Origin: Mycolicibacterium hodleri
GTDB taxonomy: Bacteria > Actinomycetota > Actinomycetes > Mycobacteriales > Mycobacteriaceae
Assembly (NCBI RefSeq): GCF_025822245.1
Contig: NZ_JACKTL010000070.1
Location: 1 to 64,000, forward strand
DNA length: 64,000 bases
Reading direction: 5' to 3'
The notes under the pieces were generated by a model that did not search any database, had not been told where the DNA came from, and was given only the letters and a program-made list of their open reading frames with translations. Shown piece by piece: positions 8,527 to 16,718 of the stretch; the first letter of the stretch is position 1; each line of letters opens with the position of its first letter. The position numbers and the translations under genes are program-made.

Positions 8527-9479
8527 GACAGCCTGATCCTCGGGTCGACGACGGCGTAGAGCAGGTCGACCACCAGGTTGACCGCGAGGAACAGCACCGC
8601 GATCAGAAGCACCGCACCCTGAATCACCGGATAGTCACGGGCGGCAACGGAGTTGAACACCAGCCGGCCCAGACCGGGCCAGGCGAACACCACCTCCACG
8701 ACGATGACGCCACCGAGGATCGTCGCGAGCTGGATGCCGGTGATGGTCAGAATCGGCACCAGGGCGTTGCGCACGGTGTGGCGGAACGTCACCACCATGG
8801 GCGACAACCCCTTGGAGCGCGCCGTGCGGACGTATCCCATGGCGGCGACCTCGAGTACGGCCGAGCGGACGTAGCGCGTCAAGATGGCGCCGGCGACCAA
8901 TCCCACGGTCAGCCCGGGCAGCACGAGATGGCTCAACCAGCCGGCGGGGTCCTCGAGAAGCGGACGGTATCCCGAGGTCGGCAGCCAGCCCAGCGTGGTG
9001 GAGAACAGGGCGATCAACAGGATGCCCATCCAGAAGTCCGGTATCGAGACGCCGAACTGGCTGGTGACCCGCACGATGACGTCGCCGATCCTGCCGTCGC
9101 GCAGCGCGGAGTAGATGCCGGCGGGCAGGGCGATCAGCAGCGCCACCACGATGCCGAAGGCGGCCAGGGACGCCGTCGCGGGGAGGCGCTCGAGCAGGAT
9201 CTGCGTCACCGGGTCGCCGTTGCGGAAGCTCACGCCGAGGTTGCCGGTCAACGCCGAGCCGACGTAACCGAAGAACTGTTGGAAGAGCGGACGATCCAAT
9301 CCGCTCGCGGCGCGTAGGGCGTCGTAGGCCTCCGGCGTGTAGCGCGTGCCCAACGCGATGCGCACGGGGTCGCCCGGCACGAGCTGGACGAGGGCGAAGA
9401 CGACGATCAGCACGCCGAACAACACCACCAGCGAGTAGGCCAGGCGGCGGGCCAAGAACGTCAGCAGCGGTCGGCTCAC
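8523..9479 (-). CDS. ABC importer permease, DppB/OppB type
   Basis: This 318-residue permease has six predicted helices. It carries the typical N-terminal LARRLAYSLVVLFGV and VPGDPVR segments and the coupling-loop motif YVRTARSKGLS. The GTG start at 9479 is chosen because it forms a GTGA overlap with the stop of the binding-protein gene; upstream codons would run inside that gene. It forms the importer channel with the DppC-type partner. Confidence 0.93.
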   Translation of the reverse strand: MSRPLLTFLARRLAYSLVVLFGVLIVVFALVQLVPGDPVRIALGTRYTPEAYDALRAASGLDRPLFQQFFGYVGSALTGNLGVSFRNGDPVTQILLERLPATASLAAFGIVVALLIALPAGIYSALRDGRIGDVIVRVTSQFGVSIPDFWMGILLIALFSTTLGWLPTSGYRPLLEDPAGWLSHLVLPGLTVGLVAGAILTRYVRSAVLEVAAMGYVRTARSKGLSPMVVTFRHTVRNALVPILTITGIQLATILGGVIVVEVVFAWPGLGRLVFNSVAARDYPVIQGAVLLIAVLFLAVNLVVDLLYAVVDPRIRLS

Positions 9480-10999
9480 GAGGCGCCCTCCGCGGTCAGG
9501 GTGGCCGTCTTGAAGCGAATCGCACCGTCGCGGCGGGCCTCGTATCCCGACAGCCTCGGTGTCCACGCCTGGATGACCGACGGGTTGTAGAGGTAGACGT
9601 AGCTGACCTGGTCGGCGATGATGGTGGCCGCCTGGGCGTAATCACGTTGGCGCTGTTCACGATTGATCTCGACCCGACCGGCGTCCAAGAGCCGGTCCAC
9701 GTCGGGGTTGGAGAACTTCTGCGAGTTGTTGGCGCCGCCGGTGTGATGTTGGGCGTAGTAGAAGTCGTCGGGGTCGATGTTGCCAAGCCAGCCAAGCATG
9801 AGCATGTCGAAGTTGCCGGAGTTCTGCTCGTCGAGCCAGGTCGCGAAGTCGACGGTCCGGATGTTCACGGTGATGCCGAGGCGACTGAGATTGTCGGCGA
9901 TGACCTGGGCGGCGGTCACCGTCTCGGGGTACTCGCTGGTGACCAAAAGGTCCATTCGGTCGGGGTGGGCGCCGGACTCGTCGAGCAGCCGCTTGGCCTC
10001 GTCGACGTCGTAGCGGTACTTGTCATACGGTGTGTACCAGGGGTTGCCCTTGGGGATGGCCAACTGGTTCGCCGTCGCGCTCCCGTAGCTGGTGGCCTGC
10101 ACGATGGACTGGCGGTCGATGCCGTAGGCGATGGCCTGTCGCACCCGGGGGTCGTTCCACGGCGCCTTGGCCTCGTTGAGCGCGAGGTACCAGTAGTCGT
10201 TGCTCGGCGTGACCGCGAGGTGCAGGGAGTCGTCGCCCTCGAGCTGCGAGATGCGTTGGGTGGGTACCGAATCCGTCCAGTCGATCTCGCCGGCCTGAAG
10301 CGCCGACAGGGCGGTCGACGGTTCGGCGATGAACTGGAACGTCACGCCGGGAATCTTGGGTGGGCCGCCCCAGTAGGCGGGGTTGGCCCGCAGGACGATC
10401 GAGTCGCCGCTCTTCTGCGAGACGAACTCGAACGGCCCCGTCCCGACGGGGTGGGTGGCGATCTGGCCGCTCTCGACGTTCTTGCGGGACACGATCGCCA
10501 TGCCCTTGAAGCCGCCGATGTTGGTGAGCAGGTTGGGCGTTGGCTGCTTCACCCGGAGTACGACGGTGTGCTCGTCGGGCGCGCTGACGTCGGTGACGCT
10601 GCTGAACTTGTCGACGTTGGACAGCTTTTCGTCGATGATCCGCCGGTAGGAGTAGACGACGTCGGCGGCGGTGAACGGGCTGCCGTCGTGGAAGGTGACG
10701 CCGGTGCGCAACCGAAACGTCCAGGTGAGCTGGTCGGGTGACACCGTCCACGACTCGGCGAGGGCGGGTTTCATCTCCAGGTTGGCGTCGGGCTCGACGA
10801 GGGTGTCGAACACGTTCTCCAGCACCTCGAACGAGAAGTACGCACTGGTCTTTTGGGGATCCAGTTGGTCGGGTTCCCCGGCGATCGCGGCGATGAGATT
10901 GCCCGAGCCCTGGCCCAGGTCCACTCGCTCGGCCGGTGCGCACGACACCGCCACCAGAGCGGCCACGACGACGGAGACGACTGCCCGCAGTGGTCGCAT
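9476..10999 (-). CDS. Extracellular solute-binding lipoprotein, family 5
   Basis: The 507-residue SBP_bac_5 protein captures peptide-like, nickel or opine-like ligands for the importer downstream. The start at 10999 gives a short lipoprotein signal (MRPLRAVVSVVVAALVAVSC), so Cys20 is the likely lipid anchor; the lipobox has Ala where Leu is usual. Family signatures are DQLDPQ near the N-terminus, the FHDGSPFTAADVVYSY region, and the AIAYGIDRQSI segment. It is the first gene of the operon and is divergent from the Lgt-like gene with 85 bp between starts. There is no local regulator. Confidence 0.92.
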   Translation of the reverse strand: MRPLRAVVSVVVAALVAVSCAPAERVDLGQGSGNLIAAIAGEPDQLDPQKTSAYFSFEVLENVFDTLVEPDANLEMKPALAESWTVSPDQLTWTFRLRTGVTFHDGSPFTAADVVYSYRRIIDEKLSNVDKFSSVTDVSAPDEHTVVLRVKQPTPNLLTNIGGFKGMAIVSRKNVESGQIATHPVGTGPFEFVSQKSGDSIVLRANPAYWGGPPKIPGVTFQFIAEPSTALSALQAGEIDWTDSVPTQRISQLEGDDSLHLAVTPSNDYWYLALNEAKAPWNDPRVRQAIAYGIDRQSIVQATSYGSATANQLAIPKGNPWYTPYDKYRYDVDEAKRLLDESGAHPDRMDLLVTSEYPETVTAAQVIADNLSRLGITVNIRTVDFATWLDEQNSGNFDMLMLGWLGNIDPDDFYYAQHHTGGANNSQKFSNPDVDRLLDAGRVEINREQRQRDYAQAATIIADQVSYVYLYNPSVIQAWTPRLSGYEARRDGAIRFKTATLTAEGAS

Positions 11000-11084
11000 G
11001 GGCCCACGACTACCCACTGCCGGGCGATCGCACACGTCGGGCATTCGTCGCACACCCTCGGGGGCGTCGCACTACCGTAGGCGA

Positions 11085-11870
11085 ATGGGGGTGACCTGGC
11101 GCGTCGGCTGGTTCGACGTCCCGGTGCACGGTGTCTTCGTGGGACTGGGCGTCCTCGTCGCCGCCGTGGTGTTCGTCCTCGAGGCCAGGCGCCGCGGCGC
11201 GCTGGGCGAGGAGTCGCTGGTCGCGGTGACCGGCGCACTGGTGGGCGGGGCGGTGGGGATGCGGCTCTCGGGACTCGTCGAACACCTCGACCCCCGACTC
11301 AACCCCACTCTCGCCGAGGCCTGGGCGTTCGGCTCCCGCAGCATCCTGGGCGGCCTGCTCGGCGCGTACGTCGGCGTGCTCGTCGCCAAGCGGATCATCG
11401 GGTACCGCGGCAAGACCGGTGATCTGTTCGCCCCCGCCGTCGCGCTGGGCATGGCCGTGGGTCGCATTGGCTGCCTGCTGACCGAGGCTCCCGGCCGACC
11501 GACCAGCCTGCCGTGGGGCATTCACGCCCCGGCCGGCACTCCGGAGTGCCCGGGCTGTCTGACCGGGCAGGCCATGCATCCGTCGTTCGCCTACGAAATC
11601 GCCTTCCAGCTGGCCGCATTCGGTGTGCTGCTGTGGCTGCGTTCGCGCGTCACCCATCCTGGTGAGCTGTTCGTGCTCTACGTCGCGGCGTACTCGGTGT
11701 TTCGGTTCCTGGTCGAGTTCACCCGTGCCAACGAGACGGTCTGGCTGAATCTGACCCGGCCGCAATGGTTCCTGCTCGTCAGCATGGTCGTCGTCGGGTT
11801 CCGGCTGCATCGCGGCTACCGCCGCGGTTACTACGCGGGGATCACCAGAAGGCAGAGGGTTGCGTCATGA
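11085..11870 (+). CDS. Lgt-like membrane protein lacking the catalytic His
   Basis: This 261-residue multi-helix membrane protein resembles prolipoprotein diacylglyceryl transferase (PF01790). It has the GRIG...GRP loop (Lgt: GRIGNFINGE...GR), HPSFAYE (Lgt: HPSQLYE) and a final FRFLVEFTR (Lgt: RFxxEFxR). Two key positions differ. The Lgt HGG motif (His103 in E. coli) reads LGG, and the invariant Asn after GRIG is Cys. A classical Lgt reaction is therefore doubtful. It may use the same phosphatidylglycerol-binding fold for another lipid reaction. It overlaps the next gene by 4 bp (ATGA) and leads an operon with a radical SAM enzyme. Confidence 0.85.
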   Translation: MGVTWRVGWFDVPVHGVFVGLGVLVAAVVFVLEARRRGALGEESLVAVTGALVGGAVGMRLSGLVEHLDPRLNPTLAEAWAFGSRSILGGLLGAYVGVLVAKRIIGYRGKTGDLFAPAVALGMAVGRIGCLLTEAPGRPTSLPWGIHAPAGTPECPGCLTGQAMHPSFAYEIAFQLAAFGVLLWLRSRVTHPGELFVLYVAAYSVFRFLVEFTRANETVWLNLTRPQWFLLVSMVVVGFRLHRGYRRGYYAGITRRQRVAS

Positions 11871-12238
11871 CCGGTCCACCATTCGAACCGCCACCCCCGC
11901 CGCCGGGCTGGTATCCACCTCCTCCCCCGCCCCCCAACACCACTGGCACGGTCGTCGGTCTCGCCGTCGTCGGCGTGCTGCTGTTCGGCGCGATCAACCT
12001 GATCGTCGGGCTGGTCGTCCTGGTCGTCGCCGCGGGTCACGGCGGCGCCGTCGTGGGGGTGGGCGCCGTGATCCTCGCCCTCGTCGCCCTTGGCGGCGGT
12101 GCCGGGCTCGTCGCGCTTCGGCGGCCGTGGGCCAAGGGCCTCGGGATCGGGTTGATGATCGGCTGGGCCTTGCTCTCCATCACCAGCGTCGGCTATTGCA
12201 CCGGCCTCAACCCCGAGATGTACACCGGAGGAATCTGA
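11867..12238 (+). CDS. Small Pro-rich membrane protein
   Basis: The product has 123 residues. A cytosolic N-terminus of about 24 residues is mostly proline (two runs of 7 around GWY). Three hydrophobic helices follow (about 27-52, 54-78 and 86-106). The Pro-Gly-Trp-Tyr-Pro pattern is common in small actinobacterial membrane proteins and often binds partner domains. It lies between the Lgt-like gene (4-bp overlap) and the radical SAM gene (3-bp gap), so it probably serves the same pathway, perhaps as an anchor or scaffold. No enzymatic motif is seen. Confidence 0.8.
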   Translation: MTGPPFEPPPPPPGWYPPPPPPPNTTGTVVGLAVVGVLLFGAINLIVGLVVLVVAAGHGGAVVGVGAVILALVALGGGAGLVALRRPWAKGLGIGLMIGWALLSITSVGYCTGLNPEMYTGGI

Positions 12239-12241
12239 TTC

Positions 12242-13804
12242 ATGGGCATGCCGCTGCGCGACGATCGAATCCTCCGCTACGTCAACGCGTTCTGTCCGCA
12301 CTGCCATGCCGAGGAACCCGACCGGCCGCTCGCCGACGTCGCGCGACTGTCGGGCTGGCTGGCCGCCCGTGACGGCAAGGTCTGGCTCGAACGGGCTTGC
12401 GCCACCCACGGTCTGGTGCGGACGATGTACGACGAAGATCCCGAGATCCTCGCCTACCTGGAGGAATGGACGGCCCCGACCAAGACCCACACCCCCGACG
12501 TGGCGGGCAACTTCGATCCGGTGCCGTCGGCATATCTTCGCGGCCTGCCCGAGATGCAGACACAGCACACGTGCATCCTGTTGGCCGACGTCACCGAGGC
12601 ATGCAACCTGCGCTGCCCGACGTGCTTCACCGAGTCGGGCCCCGATCTGCACGGCATCGTTCCGGTCGCCGAGATCCTGGCCAACGTCGACCAGAGGCTG
12701 GCGCGCGAGAACGGCAAGCTCGACGTCGTGATGCTCAGCGGCGGGGAGCCCACCGTCCATCCCGGCCTCGCCGAATTGCTCGACGAACTGGTCCGTCGTC
12801 CCGTGACGCGAATCCTGGTCAACAGCAACGGACTTCTCATCGCCCGTGACGACGAACTGCTCGACCTGCTGACCCGCCATCGCGAAAGAGTCGAGGTCTA
12901 CCTGCAGTTCGACGGCGTGTCCGCCGAAGCGTCGCGACACCACCGCGGCGGCGATCTACGGGGGCTGAAGGCGGCCGCCGTTCGTCGCCTCTCCGAGCGC
13001 GAGATCTTCACCACCCTGGTGATGACGGCGGCGCTGGGAGTCAACGACGGCGAGATCGGCGACGTCGTGACACTCGCCCTCGACACTCCCTACGTGAGTG
13101 GCGTTTCCGTGCAACCCCAGTTTGGGTCTGGACGCTCCGGCGTCATCGATCCGATGAACCGACTCACTCATACCGGCGTGCTGAAGCGCCTCGGCCCGCA
13201 GACCGACGGACTGGTCAGCTGGCGGGACCTGACCGCCCTGCCCTGCTCCCACCCGCACTGCTGTTCGGTCGGTTACATGATCCGCGACGACTCCGACCAG
13301 TGGCGGTCGCTGACCGCACTGATGGGACACGATCGACTCAAGGAGAATCTCGGGCTGGTGTCCAACCGGATCGCCGACAGCGAGGTGCCTCGCGAGATGC
13401 GGCTGGCCGTCCGAGAATCGCTGCTCGGCCTGCTCTCCGAGCAATCGTCGCTGTCGCATCCTCAAATGGGCGAGGTGTGGCGCAGCATCTGCGAGAGCTG
13501 CGATCTGGGCGCGTCGACGCTGTTGACACTGGCCGCGTCGGGGTTGCCGGGCCGGCGGCGGCGGTTGCGGAGGATGTTGGGCGAGCGGGTCGTGCGGATC
13601 ACCGTCAAGCCGTTCATGGACATGTCCACGATGCTCGAGGAGCGCCTGGTCCAGTGCTGCGTGCACGTGGGCACCCGGTCCGACCAGGACCAGTGCGCAC
13701 CATTCTGCGCGGTTCAGGCGTGGAAACCGCTTGGCCGGCAACGGTTGTCGGCCACCGTCAGGTCGGACTCGATGATCCCGCTGCCGATGGTGGAGATCGG
13801 CTGA
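12242..13804 (+). CDS. Multi-cluster radical SAM enzyme, COG1964 / tetraether-synthase-like
   Basis: This is a 520-residue radical SAM protein. The N-terminal zinc/rubredoxin-like part has CPHC (18-21) and a CATHG motif. The radical SAM core follows, with CNLRCPTC (Cys121, Cys125, Cys128) binding the SAM cluster and SGGEP at about 165-170 binding SAM. The C-terminal part has further Cys (PCSHPHCC, SICESC, QCCVH and CAPFCA) fit for auxiliary Fe-S clusters. This layout, including the CP..C...V.L...C..HG opening and the PFC close, matches COG1964, which includes archaeal tetraether lipid synthase Tes. Tes joins lipid tails by C-C bonds. GGAGGA lies 9 bp before the ATG at 12242; ATG 12248 is an alternative. 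The bacterial substrate is unknown. Confidence 0.88.
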   Translation: MGMPLRDDRILRYVNAFCPHCHAEEPDRPLADVARLSGWLAARDGKVWLERACATHGLVRTMYDEDPEILAYLEEWTAPTKTHTPDVAGNFDPVPSAYLRGLPEMQTQHTCILLADVTEACNLRCPTCFTESGPDLHGIVPVAEILANVDQRLARENGKLDVVMLSGGEPTVHPGLAELLDELVRRPVTRILVNSNGLLIARDDELLDLLTRHRERVEVYLQFDGVSAEASRHHRGGDLRGLKAAAVRRLSEREIFTTLVMTAALGVNDGEIGDVVTLALDTPYVSGVSVQPQFGSGRSGVIDPMNRLTHTGVLKRLGPQTDGLVSWRDLTALPCSHPHCCSVGYMIRDDSDQWRSLTALMGHDRLKENLGLVSNRIADSEVPREMRLAVRESLLGLLSEQSSLSHPQMGEVWRSICESCDLGASTLLTLAASGLPGRRRRLRRMLGERVVRITVKPFMDMSTMLEERLVQCCVHVGTRSDQDQCAPFCAVQAWKPLGRQRLSATVRSDSMIPLPMVEIG

Positions 13805-13822
13805 CGCTCCCGCGGGGCGCGA

Positions 13823-14428
13823 TCAGGTGGACAGCAGTCCGGCCCGCGCCGCGTTGAGGGCGACCCGGGCAGCGTGGGCGATCAGCGCTTCGTCGATGGG
13901 ATCGCCCGTGGTGACCATCCGGTAGAACAGCGGCGCCCGGAACGTGGTGAGAAGCGCATCGGCGTCGCACTTCTCGGGGAGCTCGCCTCGGTCGACGGCC
14001 TGGCGGACGGTCGGGACGGCGCGCAGCGCCTGGTGGTCGAAGTAGCGCCGGGTCGCCTCGCTGAGCCGGGGCGACCGTAGACCACTGGTCAGGACGAACG
14101 CCGCGATCTGACGCCCGACGCCGTCGTTGAGCACGTCGGCCAGTTCGCGACCGAGAGCCAGCAAATCGGTGTCGATGCTGCCGGTGTCGGGAACCGGTAG
14201 TGCCTCTCGTGACCAGGTCACGAGCGCGTCCAGCAGCAGGTCGTCGAGGGTGGGCCAGCGCCGGTAGACCGTGGTCTTGTGCACGCCAGCCCGCGACGCC
14301 ACGGCCTCGATGCTCAGCGCGGCGTATCCCGTCTCGACGAGTTCGTCGAACGTCGCGGCAAGGACCGCCTCGCGTACCCGGGCGCTGCGACCCCCGGTCC
14401 GCACCCCCCGATTGACCTGCTGATTCAC
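13823..14428 (-). CDS. TetR family transcriptional regulator
   Basis: The 201-residue protein has an N-terminal TetR helix-turn-helix (about residues 20-65: LSIEAVASRAGVHKTTVYRRWP) and a ligand-binding C-terminal domain with a TetR_C-like fold. It uses a GTG start at 14428. It is divergent from the alpha/beta hydrolase-oxidoreductase operon, and a perfect inverted repeat lies between them (14480-14506). The likely role is repression of that operon and of itself. It ends 18 bp from the convergent radical SAM gene, so it is not obviously tied to that system. Confidence 0.92.
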   Translation of the reverse strand: MNQQVNRGVRTGGRSARVREAVLAATFDELVETGYAALSIEAVASRAGVHKTTVYRRWPTLDDLLLDALVTWSREALPVPDTGSIDTDLLALGRELADVLNDGVGRQIAAFVLTSGLRSPRLSEATRRYFDHQALRAVPTVRQAVDRGELPEKCDADALLTTFRAPLFYRMVTTGDPIDEALIAHAARVALNAARAGLLST

Positions 14429-14479
14429 GTGTAATCGCTCCAGACGGTTGCGTTAGCTGCCGGCACGTGGCACCGTGAC

Positions 14480-14506
14480 TTTATCGCAACATGGAGTTGC
14501 GATAAA
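14480..14506. promoter_or_regulatory. TetR operator: perfect 11-bp inverted repeat
   Basis: TTTATCGCAAC and GTTGCGATAAA flank a 5-bp centre. The repeat ends one base before the GGGAGG ribosome-binding site of the hydrolase gene (ATG 14518), so bound repressor would cover the promoter or block the leader. It is the only strong dyad between the divergent genes, and the TetR gene at 13823-14428 is the obvious ligand. Confidence 0.7.
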
Positions 14507-14517
14507 GGGAGGTCGTC

Positions 14518-15711
14518 ATGCACGTCGTCTTCGAAACCGACGAGTCCTTCTCGTTCGAAACCCTCCGCGCGCTCGGCTACGCCGCGTACGGCGGTGCCGA
14601 CGTCGGCGAGATCCTCACCGCCGCTCAGCGCATCACGCCGGGCGACGGCGAGTCGTGGTACCGAGAATGGCGCGCACTGGCCGATCGCATGGCCGACACC
14701 GCCGACGCCTGCGCGGCGGCCGGACACCCGGTGAGCGCCAACAGCGCCTACCTGCGCGCGTCCAACTACTACCGCACCGCAGAGTTCTTCCTGCGCGACG
14801 ATCCCACGAACGACCCCCGCGTCGCGGACACCTCGGCCCGCGCCATCGAGACCTTCCGCAGCGCACCCGACGTCCAGACGCAGTGGGCGAGGGTTCGGAT
14901 CCCCTACGAGGGCGTCCACCTCGACGGGTACTACCTCGGCGTGACCGGCGACGAACCAGGACCCACGCTGCTTGCCCACGGAGGGTTCGACTCGACCGTC
15001 GAGGAGTTGTTCTTCGCCGTCGGGGAGGCCGCCCGACGGTACGGGTGGAACTGCCTGATCTTCGAGGGGCCCGGCCAGGGCAGCGCACTCCGTCACCACG
15101 GCCTGACGTTCCGCCACGATTGGGAGGCCGTCGTCACGCCGGTGGTCGACTTCGCGCTCACCCTGCCGGGGGTCGACCCCGACGCCGTGGCCCTGATGGG
15201 CATGAGCATGGGTGGCTACCTCGCTCCTCGCGCGGCGGCCTTCGAGCCCCGGATCGCGGCGTGCATCGCCTACGACGGTGTGATCAGCATGGCCGATGCC
15301 ATGCCGAAGACCGATGCGCCCGAGGGTGATTCGGCCCAGCGAGCGGCTCGGCTGGACGCCATGATCGCCCACCGCGCCGAGGCGCCGACGTCGCTGCGGT
15401 GGGTGCTCTCGAACGCCCTCTGGGTGTTCGGCGTCGCCTCCGGAGCGGAGCTGCTCGACGAGGCCGCCAAGTACGACCTGACCGAGGTCGCCGGCCGGAT
15501 CTCGTGTCCGACGCTGGTCTGCGAAGCGGAGGACGACCAGTTCTTCCAGGGTCAGCCCGCCCGGCTCTACGACGCCTTGGACTGCCCGAAGACGTTCCTG
15601 GCCTTCACGTCTGCCGAAGGTGCGGGTGAGCACTGCCACGAAGGAGCCTTGACGTTGTTCCATCAACGAATGTTCGACTGGCTCGACGACACCCTGAGGT
15701 CGCGACGATGA
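14518..15711 (+). CDS. Alpha/beta hydrolase
   Basis: The 397-residue protein begins with a helical part (about residues 1-110), followed by an alpha/beta hydrolase fold. The nucleophile motif is GMSMGG (Ser230). The acid is probably in EAEDDQFF and the base is probably the His in GEHCHEG near the C-terminus. The length and helical N-part recall C-C hydrolases such as 2,6-dihydroxypseudooxynicotine hydrolase, but this is a fold-level guess. The start at 14518 follows GGGAGG. It overlaps the downstream oxidoreductase (ATGA), and both are probably controlled by the divergent TetR for uptake or detoxification of an unknown small molecule. Confidence 0.88.
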   Translation: MHVVFETDESFSFETLRALGYAAYGGADVGEILTAAQRITPGDGESWYREWRALADRMADTADACAAAGHPVSANSAYLRASNYYRTAEFFLRDDPTNDPRVADTSARAIETFRSAPDVQTQWARVRIPYEGVHLDGYYLGVTGDEPGPTLLAHGGFDSTVEELFFAVGEAARRYGWNCLIFEGPGQGSALRHHGLTFRHDWEAVVTPVVDFALTLPGVDPDAVALMGMSMGGYLAPRAAAFEPRIAACIAYDGVISMADAMPKTDAPEGDSAQRAARLDAMIAHRAEAPTSLRWVLSNALWVFGVASGAELLDEAAKYDLTEVAGRISCPTLVCEAEDDQFFQGQPARLYDALDCPKTFLAFTSAEGAGEHCHEGALTLFHQRMFDWLDDTLRSRR

Positions 15712-16718
15712 CCACCATGAAGGCGATCCGACTGCACGAGTTCGGCAGTCCCGAGGTGCTGCGCTACGAGACGGTGCCGGTACCGGAGCCGGAACCAGGC
15801 GAGGTGCTCGTCCGCGTGCACGCGGTGGGCGTCAATCCGCCCGACTGGTATCTGCGCGACGGGTATCAGCACCAACGGCTTCCCGCGGAACTGATGCCGT
15901 CCATACCACTGCCCGCCATTCCCGGATCGGACGTGTCGGGAGTGGTGGCGGCCGTGGCGCCGGACGTCGACGGTTTCTCCGTCGGCGACCACGTCTTCGG
16001 CATGCTTCGCTTTCCCAGCTTCGGCGACAGCGCCGCCTACGCCGAATACGCCCGTGCGCCCGCGTCGGACGTGGCACTCAAGCCCCCCGGCGTCGACCAC
16101 GTGCACGCCGCGGGCGCCCCGATGTCGGGGCTGACGGCGTGGCAGTTCCTGGTCGAGGTGGGCCACGACGCACCCAATCCGCTTCAGCCGCAGGAACATC
16201 GGCCGGTGCCGCTCGACGGTCGCAGGGTGTTGGTCAACGGCGCCGCCGGCGGCGTGGGGCACCTGGCCCTGCAGCTGGCGAAGTGGCGGGGCGCGCACGT
16301 GATCGCGGTGGCCTCGGGCTCCCACGAGGCGTTCCTGCGCGAGCTCGGCGCCGACGAGGTCGTCGACTACACCGCGGTTCGTCCCGAGGAGGTGATCGGT
16401 GACCTCGACCTCGTCGTCGACGCCGTCGGCGGACCCACCACCGGTCGCTTCCTGTCGACGCTGAAGCGGGGCGGTGCGTTGTTCCCGGTGTTCCCCGGTT
16501 TCGCCGACCACGACGAGGCCGCGACGCGCGGGGTCACGGTCTCGATGACCCAGGTGCGTTCGGACGGAGCGCAACTCGCCGAACTCGGCCGCCTGCTCGA
16601 CGACGGGACCGTGCGCGTCGCCGTCGACGGCACGTTTCCCCTCGCGGATGCCCGGGCCGCCCACGAACGCGCCGCCGAGGGTCACCTCCGCGGCAAGATC
16701 GTGCTCACCGTCAGCTAG
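15708..16718 (+). CDS. Zinc-independent quinone oxidoreductase-like MDR protein
   Basis: This 336-residue medium-chain dehydrogenase/reductase has a GroES-like N-domain (about 1-130) and a Rossmann domain (NGAAGGVGHLALQLAK) for NAD(P)H. It lacks the Cys/His zinc ligands of alcohol dehydrogenases, so it belongs to the quinone reductase / enoyl reductase side of the family. It is translationally coupled to the hydrolase (ATGA). Its stop shares a CTAG with the stop of the convergent GntR gene (16715-16718). Confidence 0.9.
   Translation: MTTMKAIRLHEFGSPEVLRYETVPVPEPEPGEVLVRVHAVGVNPPDWYLRDGYQHQRLPAELMPSIPLPAIPGSDVSGVVAAVAPDVDGFSVGDHVFGMLRFPSFGDSAAYAEYARAPASDVALKPPGVDHVHAAGAPMSGLTAWQFLVEVGHDAPNPLQPQEHRPVPLDGRRVLVNGAAGGVGHLALQLAKWRGAHVIAVASGSHEAFLRELGADEVVDYTAVRPEEVIGDLDLVVDAVGGPTTGRFLSTLKRGGALFPVFPGFADHDEAATRGVTVSMTQVRSDGAQLAELGRLLDDGTVRVAVDGTFPLADARAAHERAAEGHLRGKIVLTVS

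Noticed and set aside
14491..14505. Tiny ATG-GAG-TTG-CGA-TAA frame inside the TetR operator
   Set aside because: Four codons with no RBS; the sequence is explained by the inverted repeat.
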